In this document: positions 45,317 through 56,622 of the stretch, one piece after another | Numbering within the stretch: position 1 is the stretch's first letter | Layout: each line of letters starts with the position of its first letter | NCBI RefSeq assembly: GCF_042100115.1 | Contig: NC_091275.1 | Span: forward strand, 2,108,001-2,172,000 | Direction of reading: 5' to 3' | Origin: Alternaria dauci | Taxonomy: Eukaryota > Ascomycota > Dothideomycetes > Pleosporales > Pleosporaceae | Length of the DNA stretch: 64,000 nucleotides | Position numbers and translations under genes: made by a program | The notes under the pieces: model-generated | What the model saw: the letters and a program-made list of their open reading frames with translations, nothing else | Told to the model about the DNA's origin: nothing | Database searches by the model: none

Positions 45317-47279
45317 CTAACCCTCGCCACCACTGGCGTTCTCGTCTTCAGAGTCTTCTTCGTACTTTCGTTGCGCAGACTTGTCTTCCCGCTTCCTCTT
45401 TGTGGCTTCGATACCACCGGAGGTCAAGTAGAGAAATTGCGGATCTTTGTAATTGTCCAAATGTGTGAAGAATGTGTTGAACCTATCAGTCGTTAGAACA
45501 CATTCATAATGATCCAAATCCACAAGTACTCACTGATTGCCCTCCGCTTCCTCACGGAAGATGCGCTGGTAAATCTCCTTCTCCTTGAAAGCCTCGATCT
45601 TGTCGTTATATCTCTCAAAATCGATTGGATCGCGTCCATGCTGCTTGGCGGATTTCGCATTGTACGATTCAAACACTGGCCTCTCGAGCAACAAGCCCAA
45701 ACCGGGAGCCTTGGGTATCCGGACAACCTCGTTACCGAAGCTCTTGTCCATGATCTCGGGGTCGGTACCGCACCGTACCGTCAACGCAGCCATGCCCACC
45801 ATCTTACGGATCTGGTGCATCATGAAACTCTGACCGTGTACCTTCAAACTCAGCCACTCGGTGTCGTTGATGATAATAGGCTTTGGTGCGACTTTGAAGC
45901 TCTTGATGTAGCGTTGGGCGGACTTGTCGTTGTACTTTTTGTGCACGGTGTAGTTGTGGTAACGGTGGGTTCCAATGTACTTGTCAAGTGCGGCTTGGAC
46001 GCGGGCTTGTCGCTCGGGGGAGATTCGGTATGCCTTTTTGACATCTAGGTACGCCCTCTTCAAGGTCTTGATGGCTTCCTCGAGAACGGGTTGGTTGACG
46101 ACGCCTTCGGGAAGAGGACGGGAACCGTCAGTGGAGCTATCGAGGGCAATGCTAGGCTCATTCTGCTGTATCGTATCGATGGCTTCTTTGACCTCGTTTG
46201 TGGTCTGTTCGCTAGGAGTAACGTCGCCTCCGTCTGCCATGGCAGTATCCGCAGACTCCTCTTCCTTGGCTTTGCGCTCGACATGCTCGATAGAGGCATC
46301 GATTATGCGGTCTTCACCAGGCTGCGCATCAATCGAATCAACGTTGTACAGTGCTTCTAGCACAAGTGGCCGTATTGAGTCGTCAAGCGAGTCCAAGATG
46401 GGTTTAATATGTTTCTCCTCTACCTCAGGCCAGAAGTTGGCGACCTCGGCCTGTCTCTTGCGGTAGCCCTCGACATCGTTCTCTTTCTCCGCATACTCCT
46501 CTAATTTCTTTCCTAGGTAGCTCGAAGGATGTGGCGGCAGGAACGAGTGTGTCGGAATCAAATATTCGTACCACCGTGAGTCGCATGCTTGGTAGCAGCT
46601 GAATGAGCCAATTGTGCGTTGAATGCCCCAAACCCTGATCTGGTCAGGGAGATGACTGTTGATCTTGTCAACAATGTCTTCATCTTCAATGATCAATTTC
46701 AACGACACGATATTGCCTGCAGCATGAACACCCTTGTCGGTACGCGCGCAACGGACGAGAGACGATTTCTTGGGGTCGGATGCGTTTGCCTTGGATATGG
46801 CGCCGGCCGCGACGAAAGCGTTGAAAAGATCGCCTTCGATGGTCTTTTGCTTGTAGTCAATCTGCATGCCCTTGTAGCCAGTGCCCGAGTAGCCGATCAT
46901 GACTGCGACTTTGCGTTTCGGCCTGCGCTCTTCTGCCTCAACCTCCTCGGCAGGGAAGGCGGCAGGCAGAGCCGGCCTGTCCTCGCCCTTCTCTTCTTGC
47001 TCCTTGTATTTGGCCTGCTGTTCGAGGTTGCGATCTCTTCGGTCTAATTGGGTAGAGCTTGCTTAGTTAGAGACGGGCATTGAGTCGATCGGTAGCTGCT
47101 CACTGATGTTCCTTACGCCCCATATTTCTCTTCTTATTCGGACGGCTTCCATGCTGGTGCCGTCCACCACCTCCCCTAGACGCATTCCTGCGATCTTTGT
47201 CGGCCCATTTGCGCTTCTTGTCGCCTCGGTCGCGATTCGACGAGTTGTTGTCGCGGCGAGAACCTTCGTTGTCAGACAT
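45317..47279 (-). CDS. PUS1: tRNA pseudouridine synthase 1
   Basis: Three exons (47,117-47,279; 45,534-47,043; 45,317-45,482) give 612 residues. Intron 1 (73 nt) has GTAAGG, CTCTAACTAAG and ATTAG; intron 2 (51 nt) has GTGAGT, TTCTAACG and GATAG. The N-terminal 100 residues are basic and repetitive (DKKRKWADKDRRN, RPNKKRN, PKRKVAV), fitting a nuclear protein that binds RNA. The TruA-fold catalytic Asp is Asp157 in RCARTDKGVHA. LMMHQIRKMVG-type sequence appears as SFMMHQIRKMVGMA, and the C-terminal PQFLYLTSGG closes the domain. A Glu/Ser/Asp-rich insertion separates the two lobes. The family modifies several tRNA positions (for example 27, 28, 34, 36) and U2 snRNA. It is divergent from TFA1. 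Confidence 0.95.
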
Positions 47280-47946
47280 GGTCGCGAAAGACGTGTGAGC
47301 AGCTTCTTCGAGTATACGAAGCTGCCAGTCATGAGGCAGTGGTGTTACAAAGGATAGCTGCAGCTGAGGTGAGGGTAAATTGTGGGGTTCGTAGTTTCCA
47401 TTTTCTCGGAGCTGTAGGCTTGGCGCGGCAGGTACGCTTCACCGCCCGAGCCACCGCCTAATGCTGGAACCATGGTTCAGTCGCGCCTGCCTATCGCATG
47501 GTTTGCAACCTCACCTTTTCTGCTACACTATCACCCTGTTGTCACGTCGACTCGTGCGCGCATCGTAATCACGCAGACTAGGAAAGGATGCGCCTTTTTC
47601 GATACGTATAATACTGTCTCGAGTCACGCGCACCGTCTGCGATCTAGTCTGGCTTCATTTACTTGCGCACGAATACTTCGACCCATCGGTTTCACCAGAA
47701 CCACGGTACAGCGGTGCCTCAGACGACAGGCCCCGGCGAAGCAAAACTAAAGCCATATAATAACCCAACCGTTCTCAAGAGCATAACCTAGTGATCACTG
47801 CCAAACCAAGCCTCCTCGCGACACAAGACAATTCTGCACACTCGTAGATCTTTTCTGGCGCATTCGAAGAAAGCCCTCCGCGACCTCCGCATCTCCGCAA
47901 CCGCCGTTCGAGCAGAGCCTGAACCTGTCTCCCTACAACCGCAGCC
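47280..47946. promoter_or_regulatory. Shared PUS1/TFA1 upstream region
   Basis: 667 nt between divergent starts, holding both promoters. It carries the second copy of the dispersed repeat (47,698 to about 47,836), ending about 110 nt before the TFA1 ATG, where transcription start or 5' UTR would be expected. Confidence 0.5.
47698..47836. repeat. Dispersed repeat copy B
   Basis: The core 47,698-47,728 matches 14,621-14,651 at 30 of 31 positions (GAACCACGGTACAGCGGTG is identical, then one mismatch, then CTCAGACGACA). Weaker similarity runs on, with ACTAAAGC and a tail GCCTCCTCGCGACACA...CACACTCGT. The right boundary is approximate. Unlike copy A, I see no flanking direct repeat. Confidence 0.5.
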
Positions 47947-49230
47947 ATGGGCGCAGCGATGAAGGACTCGGCGGAGAAGAACGGAGGAGATCCTGTACAG
48001 GCAGTGAAGCAGTTGTTGAGGACAGTAGTCCGTATGTTTTACGAGACCGAGCACATCGTCATCATGGATGCCCTCTGCTATCACGGTGCGCTTCCCGTGG
48101 CCGACATGACCATCATTCTCGATGCAGGCAAGAACTCGAAACATGTTAGTAAGGTTGCGGGTAAGCTTAGGGAGGCCGGGCTGTGTTCATCGTATACCCA
48201 GCACGTCCTGCGCCAGGGTGCAAACAAGGCATCAAGCAGAGAATTCTTCTACATCGACTGGCGCCGTGCCGTCGACTCGGTCAAGTACAAAATTCACAAG
48301 ATCGACGAGGGCATCAAAAGAGATGCGAAACCCACGACGGAGAAACCCGAGTTTAAATGCTTGAGATGCAAGTCCACATACACCACCATGCAGGCACTTG
48401 ACCATCCCGACGACAACCCTGGCCCGGATGACAGTGGTTTTATTTGCGCTAGATGCGGGTTCCGACTGGATGAAATCGACCAGGACGTTCAAGCAGACGA
48501 TGTCGACGACACTCCAGCCAAGTTCAACAAGCTGTTTGGCCCGCTCATCGAGATGATGTCGAAAATTCAGGACATGGGTAGTCTCCCCAATCTGGAACCG
48601 CCAGACATTATCAGCGAGAGAATCGAGCTTCCTCGCGATAGGAATGTGGATCCTGGCACGCAGGTCGAGGTCATCGAGACTGTTTCGCGCCCGACCGCCG
48701 TCAAGGGTATCGATACGGGCCCAGAGAAGATCAACGTTCAGATTGGATCGAGCGCCGAGGAAAACGAGAAACAACGAGCGGCAGACAGAGCGCGCCAGGA
48801 AAAGATGTCTTTGCAGAATCAACTTCCTTCCTGGCACACCAAGTCTACTGTCACCAAAGACGCAGCAGGAAACACGACAAGTGTCAAGCAAGAGGCAGAC
48901 GGACTAGACACACCCAGTATCAAGACCGAGCCAGCCGATAGTGTGGCCACTAATCAGAATCTCGATGCCGTCTTTGCCCAGATTGAAGCTGAGCGCCGCA
49001 GGAAGGAGCAAGAAGAGGAGGACGATGAGGAGGACGAGGACGAGGACGAGGATGAGTTTGAGGACGTTGATGTGGGCACTCCTAGCGCTCTCCCAGACGC
49101 AAAACGCGTCAAGCTGGAATCTTCCGCTGCTCCCACTCCTTCGGCTGCTGCGACACCAGCTGCAGCGACACCAGCCGCGTCGAATGGTGGCGATGAGAGC
49201 GAAGAGGATGAGTTTGAAGATGTAAACTAG
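47947..49230 (+). CDS. TFA1: General transcription factor TFIIE alpha subunit
   Basis: 427 residues in a single exon. The N-terminal winged helix of TFIIE-alpha spans about residues 15-120 (AVKQLLRTVVRMFYETEH, then FFYIDWRRAVDSVKYKIHKI). The zinc ribbon uses Cys138, Cys141, Cys167 and Cys170 (CLRC...CARC). A long linker follows, then an acidic run (EEEDDEEDEDEDEDEFEDVD) and an Ala/Pro/Thr-rich tail with TPSAAATPAAATPAAS. The final SEEDEFEDVN repeats the EDEFEDV motif of the first acidic run; in the family this acidic end contacts TFIIH. It acts in the RNA polymerase II preinitiation complex to recruit and regulate TFIIH. ATG at 47,947 in CCATGG context. Confidence 0.95.
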   Translation: MGAAMKDSAEKNGGDPVQAVKQLLRTVVRMFYETEHIVIMDALCYHGALPVADMTIILDAGKNSKHVSKVAGKLREAGLCSSYTQHVLRQGANKASSREFFYIDWRRAVDSVKYKIHKIDEGIKRDAKPTTEKPEFKCLRCKSTYTTMQALDHPDDNPGPDDSGFICARCGFRLDEIDQDVQADDVDDTPAKFNKLFGPLIEMMSKIQDMGSLPNLEPPDIISERIELPRDRNVDPGTQVEVIETVSRPTAVKGIDTGPEKINVQIGSSAEENEKQRAADRARQEKMSLQNQLPSWHTKSTVTKDAAGNTTSVKQEADGLDTPSIKTEPADSVATNQNLDAVFAQIEAERRRKEQEEEDDEEDEDEDEDEFEDVDVGTPSALPDAKRVKLESSAAPTPSAAATPAAATPAASNGGDESEEDEFEDVN

Positions 49231-49729
49231 TTGAGCACATAGCGCTGGCGTTCAGGTTTAGATGGCGTTCCACTTGTGAGAGTGCTCCGGGTTGGCTTTG
49301 GCTGCAGTCATGATCTTTTGGCACTCAAGGATTAAAGTGCATGGTTTGGAGCATTGCGTACTTTGTAGGAAGCATTTTTGAAGCACAAGGACGGTAGATT
49401 CAATGTACCAAAGAGATCGCTTGACACTTTTGCAATGGCATCCATTGTGCGTTCCACCAAATTTTGACTGGAGGTGATTTTTACGTACATGGCCTGATGC
49501 TCCATACCCTGAGAAGATGGTGTTGAGTGACAATGCCCGGTAGCCGTCAGCCCTACGATTCCAAGCGATCGGAACTTGGGTAGGGTCTTAGGCGAGCTTG
49601 CACCATGCCACCTCAGATCCCCGCGTGCCTTCACCAAGACCTCCGCAATCTCCCCGCCAGCGTCCATCGCTACTTTCGAGAACCTCTGCGTCGCCTTCTG
49701 ATGTGTGAAAGATAACGCGCGAATCGAAA
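49231..49729. other. Spacer between TFA1 and SRP72
   Basis: 499 nt between two plus-strand genes. Minus-strand ORFs here have no recognisable family; I treat it as 3' UTR plus SRP72 promoter. Confidence 0.5.
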
Positions 49730-51792
49730 ATGGCCGCATCGACCAAATCCCTGTCCTCGCTGCTTGCGCAAGCCACCATCGACGACCACGACGAAGTGCT
49801 AAAGGCCACCAATGCAGCCCTCAAGAAGTCCAAAGGCGATCTGGCTGCACAGCACACCAAGGCGGTAGCATTGCTGCATTTGGACCGCTACGAGGATGCG
49901 CTAGGCGTGTTTGAGGGTGCGCAAGAGTTGCAGGACACGGCGCGATTCGAGTACGCATATGCGCTCTACAAGACTGGCAATGCAGCAAAGGCTGTGCAGG
50001 TGGCCACAGCCGCAGGCTCAGATGCAGGTCGGGGGATGAAGCACATGCTTGCTCAGGCTGTATGTACCCACACGCATCGGAAGCATGCGCATAATTGACC
50101 CTTGGATGCCAGGCATACCGTTCAGAGAACTTCGCGCAGGCCACCAAGATTTACAAGGAACTCGCAGACCAAAACGTCCAAAGCGAAGAGTATGACATCC
50201 GCATCAATTCGGGGGCTGTAGACGCCCAGCTGGAATGGACTGGACAGGGCGAGCTCGCGCAAAAGAAGCAGCCCACACGAGAGGATCTCGAAGTCTTCGA
50301 AACGGCCTTCAACGCGGCATGCGGCAGCATATCTCGCAACGAGTTTGGGCAGGCCCAAGTGTGCCTCAAGCGCGCAAAGGACCTGTGCAATGCCCTTTCG
50401 GACCTCAGCGAAGAGGAGAAACAGGCCGAGCTGCTGCCAATTACTGTTCAGCAAGTCTACGTCCTGACGCAACTGGGCAAAATCGATGAGGCCGAGGAAT
50501 TAGCCACCAAGATTCCTTTTGCAGAGTAAGATGTCTGTCAAACGCTCAGGAAAACGACTAACAATACCAGCATCAAGGAGCTCTCGACCCGCTACATCGC
50601 CCAGGTTAACAGCATCGCCGCCTCTAAAGAACACTCAAACCCTTACCTCTCCCATCGCCTCTTCCACGCATCGCCGCAACCTCCCGTTACCGACCAGCAT
50701 TTCTCCTACCAGTCCAACATCCTGCGACAAGATGAATACGTCATGGCATTGTTGTCGCAGAAGGTCGCAGGCGTTGCATCTTCAACTGAGAAGGTCATCT
50801 CCGCGTCGCCTGCACCGACTCTGTCTCCTGCCGTCAACATGGCAGCAGTCTTGAATGCGGCAGCTCACGCCAGAAACGCAGACACCGAGAAAGCTGCATT
50901 GAAGGAGATCGTGCCACTGTTAGAAAAGAGGCCGGCTGATGTAGGACTCATACTCACGATAACACACTTGTACGTCATCACAAACAACTACGCCGCCGCG
51001 ACACACTTGCTAGAGTCATTCTTCAAGCGATTGGAGCAGAGTGGCTCAGCGTCCGACTTGGATGTACGTTTTGCGCCAGGACTTATTGCGGCGCTTGTGT
51101 CACTGTATGCACAGCAGGGCAGACCAGGCGCTTCGAAGAACGAGCTAGCCAAGGCAGCTGAATACTGGCGGAAACCTCACAAGTCGAAGACAGAAACACC
51201 ATCCAAGTCTCTGATGGTTGCTGCCGGCACAGCACTTCTAGACACCCACAACCCCGACAACGTCAAAACCGCAGGAGAGATCTTCCATGGCTTGTATGAC
51301 CAAGACAACGAAGACCGTGCTTCTATCGCTGGTCTCGTGGCCGCATACAGCATCACGGACCCATCATCCATACCTGCAGATCTTCTGTCTTACCTGCCAG
51401 AAGCCAATCGTCTAGTCTCGGATATTGATGCAGTTGAACTTGAGAACGCAGGTGTCCCACTTGGTACCCTCGCATCGGTCAACCTTGGGGCAGAGTCAAG
51501 GAAACGTAGCCTTGCGCCCACCAAGGACGCCCCAACCAAGTCAAAGAGGTTGCGCAAGTCAAGAATGCCAAAGGACTATGTCGAGGGTAAGAAGATGGAT
51601 CCCGAACGATGGCTACCAATGCGTGATAGGAGCTACTACCGTCCCAAGGGTAGGAAAGGAAAGAAAAGGGCAGAAGGCCTTACCCAGGGTGGTGTTGTGG
51701 AGAACGACAAGGGCACACCGGCCGCTCAAGAGAAGAAGGGCGGTGCAGACAAGGGAAAGAACAAGAAGAAGGGCAAGGGTGGCAAGTGGTGA
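49730..51792 (+). CDS. SRP72: Signal recognition particle subunit SRP72
   Basis: Three exons (49,730-50,059; 50,113-50,525; 50,571-51,792) give 654 residues. The introns are 53 nt (GTATGT...ATTGACC...CCAG) and 45 nt (GTAAGA...GACTAAC...CCAG), in phase. The body is a TPR-like helical array (LLHLDRYEDALGVFEGAQEL, AYRSENFAQATKIYKELADQ, TQLGKIDEAEELATKIPFAD). The C-terminus has the SRP72 RNA-binding motif (RLRKSRMPKDYVEGKKMDP, PERWLPMRDRSYYRPKGRKG) and a Lys/Gly-rich tail ending KKKGKGGKW. With SRP68 it binds the 7S RNA and is needed for targeting secretory proteins to the ER. Start chosen at GAAAATGGCC. Confidence 0.95.
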
Positions 51793-52427
51793 AGAGGCCA
51801 CTGCGAACTCAATCCAGCCTACCGGATGCAAATAGACCTATATCGCTACTGTATACCATCGAACATGATGCATCGAGCGCGAGTCATGCACAGACGCCCC
51901 ACCTGCCACATGCATGTGTGCCTAGAATGTCTAAGGCTTCAAAGCTACCCCGCCATTCTCCTCGATCAACAACGAATATGTGTGTCTTGCACTGCGCTTC
52001 TGAATCATCACTTGAGCTCAATTGGACCGTATCCCAAATGCATCGGACGAAAAGCGGATAGACTACGTGAAAATGCAATGGACACGTTACGCCAAAGTGA
52101 GAAAACTAGAGAGCAGAAGAAGCCGAGGTTCGCCGCGAACATTTCTACATTAAGTAGTCAATTTTATGCCACTTACTTAGTTGAATTAGCACGTCCTCAC
52201 ACGTCTCATACGTCTAGGCCTATGATGTCCGGGATCAACGTGGAAGTTTTGGAAGACCCCACCGCAGCTTCGAGACTGTTTAGCTTTGGTTGTACTTAAA
52301 GATGGGGTTGACCGCTGCTCGCCCCTACTGTAGAAACATCTTCTTCATCACGAGCGTCAATAACACATCAACATTTTACGATCTATTTAATTACACAAGG
52401 AAGACAAGTTATTAAAAAGTCATAAAG
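51793..52427. other. Spacer between SRP72 and the MDR reductase
   Basis: 635 nt with one ORF of 157 codons starting 34 nt after the SRP72 stop. Its composition (many His, Cys and Arg) and lack of any motif argue against a gene. Confidence 0.5.
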
Positions 52428-53541
52428 ATGCCAGGCCAACAGACTCGCCAATGGGTCCTCGCCAACCCGCCGGTCAAAGACCCTGTCATCGAGGGCAAGG
52501 ACGCGACCTTTGAGCTCAAGACACTCGAGCTCCCCAGCCCAAGCGCTGACCAGGTCCTCGTCAAGAATCTTTACTTCTCTAACGACCCAGCACAAAGAGG
52601 GTATGCTCAACAGTAGACCTATATCGAGACACTGAGCTAAACTTCATGCCAGATGGATACAAAAGGACATGGACCCGGAGCGCCTCTACGTTCCACCAGT
52701 AAAGCAGGGCGACGTCATGCGTTCCTTCGCCATCGCCGAGGTTGTCGAATCTAGTATCGACAGCTTGCCCAAGGGTCAGCTCGTCGTGGGCACCTTTGGC
52801 TGGACCGAATATGCCGTCGTCTCCGCCAAAGAGGTCCGCCCCATCCAAGCCGACGAGAGCGCTGGTATCCGTCCCACACACTTTGTCGGCGCACTCGGCG
52901 GAACCGGTCTAACCGCTTACTACGGCCTCATTGACATTGCACGCGCTACCGCCGCCGATACCGTCGTCGTCTCTGGAGCTGCGGGCGCTACTGGTTCCAT
53001 GGTTGTGCAACTCGCTAAGAATGTGCTTGGATGCAAACGCGTCATTGGCATTGCGGGTGGCGAGAAGAAGTGCCGCTGGGTCGAGAATCTCGGCGCGGAT
53101 ATCTGCGTTGACTACAAGGCTGCTACTTTTGAAAAGGACTTGATCAAGGCTACGGAAGGCTACGTCGAAGTGTACTTCGACAACGTCGGTGGTGACATCC
53201 TGTCGCTTATGCTTGGCCGCATGAAGCGCCATGGACGCATCGCTGCTTGCGGTGCTGTTGCGACGTACAACTCCATGCATGACGGCGGTGTTAAGAACTG
53301 GTTTGAAATCATCAGCAACCGAATCGAGATCAAGGGATTCATTGTTATCGATGCTTTGGAGTCTGGCAGGGCTGGACAGATTATCCCAGAGTTGGTCAAG
53401 GGAGTCAAGGAGGGCAAGATTCAGGTTGGACCCGAGACGGAGACTGTGGTTAAGACCAAGTTTGAGGATGTGCCAAAGACTTGGATGATGCTTTTCCAAG
53501 GTGGCAACACTGGAAAGCTGGTTACCGAAATCCAGGGCTAG
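52428..53541 (+). CDS. NADP-dependent medium-chain reductase (leukotriene B4 dehydrogenase-like)
   Basis: Exons 52,428-52,600 and 52,653-53,541 give 353 residues. The 52-nt intron has GTATGC, GAGCTAAAC and GCCAG; the join gives SNDPAQRGWIQKDMDP. The Rossmann dinucleotide site is VSGAAGATGSMVVQLAK (AAGATGS, near residue 165), followed by VIGIAGGEKKCRWVENLGAD. VYFDNVGGDIL and HGRIAACGAVATYN are family blocks. There are no zinc-binding Cys/His sites, matching the zinc-free prostaglandin/leukotriene/curcumin reductase branch. These enzymes reduce the double bond of alpha,beta-unsaturated ketones with NADPH; the substrate is unknown here. No secondary-metabolite genes adjoin it. Confidence 0.9.
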
Positions 53542-53786
53542 TCAGCTCAATCTTTTGGTATATTAGGATGTGAAAATGTAATCCCATATGGGTCATTCTC
53601 ACCCCATCATAATTTGCCATGGTTGAGGGGAGAACATTCGTCTCCAACTCGCACTATTGTTGACAAAACTTGATCGAAGCTTTATAAGGTGAGATCGTGT
53701 GTATCCCCAAGACTAAGCTACATGAATGAGTGACAAGCTATCGGCATAACGTGACAAGTAACTTTCGGTCTCAGCCTCGATTCCTA

Positions 53787-54129
53787 CTATGCCCTATGCT
53801 TGATATCGTACGTATCAACATCAAAACCCAGGTTAAACAATACAGTCAGGACTACTCATATATCAGTATAACAGCAGCTCACTCTTTTCATTCGACACAT
53901 TTCAGGTCGAGTACTTACAGCCATTGGTGATCCATTTACCCATGTCTATCACAGTAAATCCATCATCTTCTGTCTGGGCGGTTTCCTCCGTAAGTTCTGT
54001 TTCGGTATTGTAAGACCATGCCATGTTCTTGTTCCGTGTAAAGAAATCATCGCAGTCTTTGATGAGAATTCGGCTGTTTGTGTAACCAGTGCCGTCCTCA
54101 TAAGTGACCCTGTAAATCTGATGCGACAT
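53787..54129 (-). CDS. Small orphan protein
   Basis: An ATG at 54,129 opens a minus-strand frame starting MSHQIYRVTYEDGTGYTNSR, with a charged, protein-like composition. Unspliced, it stops at 53,902 (75 residues). A strong donor, GTAAGT at 53,918, with acceptors at 53,855 (GAG) or 53,852 (TAG), would instead give exons 53,919-54,129 and 53,787-53,854 and a 92-residue protein ending TYDIKHRA. The two acceptors are 3 nt apart, so both keep the frame. No signal peptide or known domain; I do not recognise it. It lies between the MDR reductase and a Zn2Cys6 regulator. Confidence 0.45.
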
Positions 54130-54997
54130 ACTAAGAGTCCGCAATGTTTGAGATTGCGAAAGACTTCAAAAGATGCGGAGTTGATAACTATGCTTGCGGT
54201 ATTCGCAGTAGCTTTTTCGACGCAAGAAGCTGTTTGTGTGGTGAAGGAGTGAACAGGTAAATTCCACCGCGGCTTTCATACACACATGACTGTTCAAGAG
54301 ACAACCTTAATCATAGCATTCTTGTACAATGCCGGAGCCGTAGATTCTAGCGCGTGTCGCACCTCTGCAAATAGTCATAATGAAGGAGTGTCATCAAGAT
54401 ACCTCTAGCAGTCACTCGTGACCCTTATATATACGCTCAGAGTCAAAACTCTTTGTGTACTGAAGACTGCGTTTTATTCGGCTTACGCTCCAGAACTTGA
54501 AACTGAACAGGGATGAATAGCTAGTAAAGTGGTAATGTGTTATACCACAACATTTCGAGAGAACGCTATCTCTCGTGCACAAGCGCGACTGAAGATGAGA
54601 GAATCTGTAAGGGAGCAATTGCACCATGGGACTCGTGCGGCTCTCGAGGAAAAGACCCGTGCACGAAAGATGAGAGGTCGACCGCTTGTCAGTGACATGA
54701 TCACAGGCACGGAGATGTTTCCCAGGGAGACTCACTTTACCTTGGCGATGAGTCATTTTGAATACAGTATTGCGGATACGCTACTGAGGTGTTCGCTAGC
54801 GTGGGGTTGGTAGCACGAACTGAGTGCACTTTGCACTATGACCACTACGATAAGCCAGCTAAAGCCAGCAACGTTTGTGAAGATGACTGGTTCGTGATCT
54901 GTGGGAACAGTCACCGGAGAAGAACGGAGGATTGGAGAAGCGGGATAGGAAGTACAATGTCCTTTATGTACTGTTTCACATTTCCAAAGTGCGGCTC
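54130..54997. other. Spacer upstream of the small orphan gene
   Basis: 868 nt between two minus-strand genes. A 94-codon plus-strand ORF (54,529-54,813) has no recognisable motif. Nothing else seen. Confidence 0.5.
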
Positions 54998-56622
54998 TTA
55001 TATATACCGCGGATTACCCTGCACAGTCTTCTTAACCTCTTTAAATGGCTCCAAATCTATCGGCGCTTGATAGAGTTCTGGTACTCTTGCGCCCATATAA
55101 ACCTTTCCGCACCACGCTGCTTCGGTCTGAGCTCCCTTCATCTCATAGTACTTTCTTGCCACCATAAGCGGAGTCAACGATCCGAACTTGGCAGTATATC
55201 CAGTAACGGGACGACAGTTGTATGGTACGCTTCGACAGATTGAATCCGCGTAGCTGCTGAGTTGGCAGTCCCACATGTACAGTTGCTTTAGGTCGAGTTG
55301 TCGATACTGACGAAGGAGCTTGAACGTGTTTCCTTGCATGATCAACATGCTCATGTTGTAGATCAAGTAGCAGATACCGGCGCCGAAATAATGGAAGTAG
55401 AACACTGGATCGAAGACGCGGTCCGCACATATGTCCAGGAAGCCTTCCATCGATGCTATGTCTACCATGTCGTATCGCGGACCGTTCCTTTCGAAAGTTG
55501 AGAACCATTCAAAAGCACGACTTGCGATTTGTTGCGAGTCCTCGATAAGGGTGTCAATCTCTTCTTGTGGGCACCCTGGTCTAGCGATTCTGTCTGTGCG
55601 CTCTAGGAGTCGAGGGATGTGTATGCAAATATCGTTCAGAGCAACATATGGGTCCGCTTTGGCCGCTTTGGCCGTCACCGCTAGCCACTCTGCGCTGTCT
55701 AGCATCGAGGCCTTGCGCATGAGATAACCAATACTCAACTAGAAGATATCAGCGGCGTTGCAAAACATCGAACGGAGCGATCATCGTACCGAGTTGTACC
55801 GTATGGCATGGAAAATCTGCATACTCAATCGACTCTCAAAAGAAGCCGGCCCACGCTGTCTCAATAGATGCAATAAGCCTTGGACATGGTAAAAGAAGCC
55901 ATGACCTTGTGTGACACCTACAAAAACCTACATGAAAATTAGAGCGATTCACAAGATTATGGCATAGCAGATCCTACCTCGTAAAGCATGAGCATGTACG
56001 TGGATAGCAGCGTTTCGTCCTTCAAGGCTGTGACTGGGTCTTGAATTGCGCGCATCATTTGGCTCAGGGCCGTGCCATAAAGCGATCTTGAGCGATAAAT
56101 GAGCGGATGGTTTCTGTTGTTCACTGCCAGTTGTGCTGCAGATAACGCGTCAATCGCAGCCATAAGCACTGGACTATTTGCGGGCATGGTGGGTAAGCCA
56201 AGCATCAGGGCTGATGGAGGCGGTAGTGCTGGCCCTTCAGCCCTGGGTAAATACAGCGCAATGAAGGTGCCTAGATGCTGTATCCTATCGGCGGCAACTG
56301 CGCTGACCTGTTTAGGTAGGGACGCATTGGCAGGCTCCGCTTGCGAGTCTTTTCTGCGTACGAGAGCAGTTCCTGGGAGATGTCCAGTGTCGGTTGAGCT
56401 TGATGAAGCCTGATGCGCGTATCTGTAGCGGTTTTCATCCTCCTTGATCAGAGCTGGCTTCTCCCCATGTGCGTCGAAATTATGAAGAATGAAAGCTTGC
56501 GTTGGCCTGTATCCAGGGCATTTTGTTCCGCGCCTCAGACAAGTGTTGCATTCTGGTTTGGTTTCGTCGCATCGTACTTTCCTCTTCCTGCACTCAAAGC
56601 AGCCTGCCGACCTTTTTGGCAT
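54998..56622 (-). CDS. Zn2Cys6 fungal transcription factor
   Basis: Three exons (55,978-56,622; 55,790-55,927; 54,998-55,738) give 507 residues. The introns are 50 nt (GTAGGA, TCTAATT, TGTAG) and 51 nt (GTACGA, GCTGATA, TCTAG); splicing yields the continuous LMLYEVFVGVTQGHGFFYH and then IFHAIRYNSLSIGYLMRK. The binuclear cluster is at residues 8-34 (C-x2-C-x6-C-x6-C-x2-C-x6-C: GCFECRKRKVRC, ECNTCLRRGTKC). The rest is a fungal-specific regulatory domain typical of short Zn2Cys6 proteins. The target genes are unknown and no obvious pathway cluster adjoins it. Confidence 0.9.

Noticed and set aside
48232..48891. 219-codon antisense ORF in TFA1
   Set aside because: It is a shadow of the TFIIE-alpha coding strand, whose domains are clear.
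51826..52299. 157-codon ORF just after SRP72
   Set aside because: Unusual composition and no recognisable family; probably 3' UTR and intergenic DNA.
52909..53499. 196-codon antisense ORF in the MDR reductase
   Set aside because: Shadow of a well-supported gene; no motif of its own.
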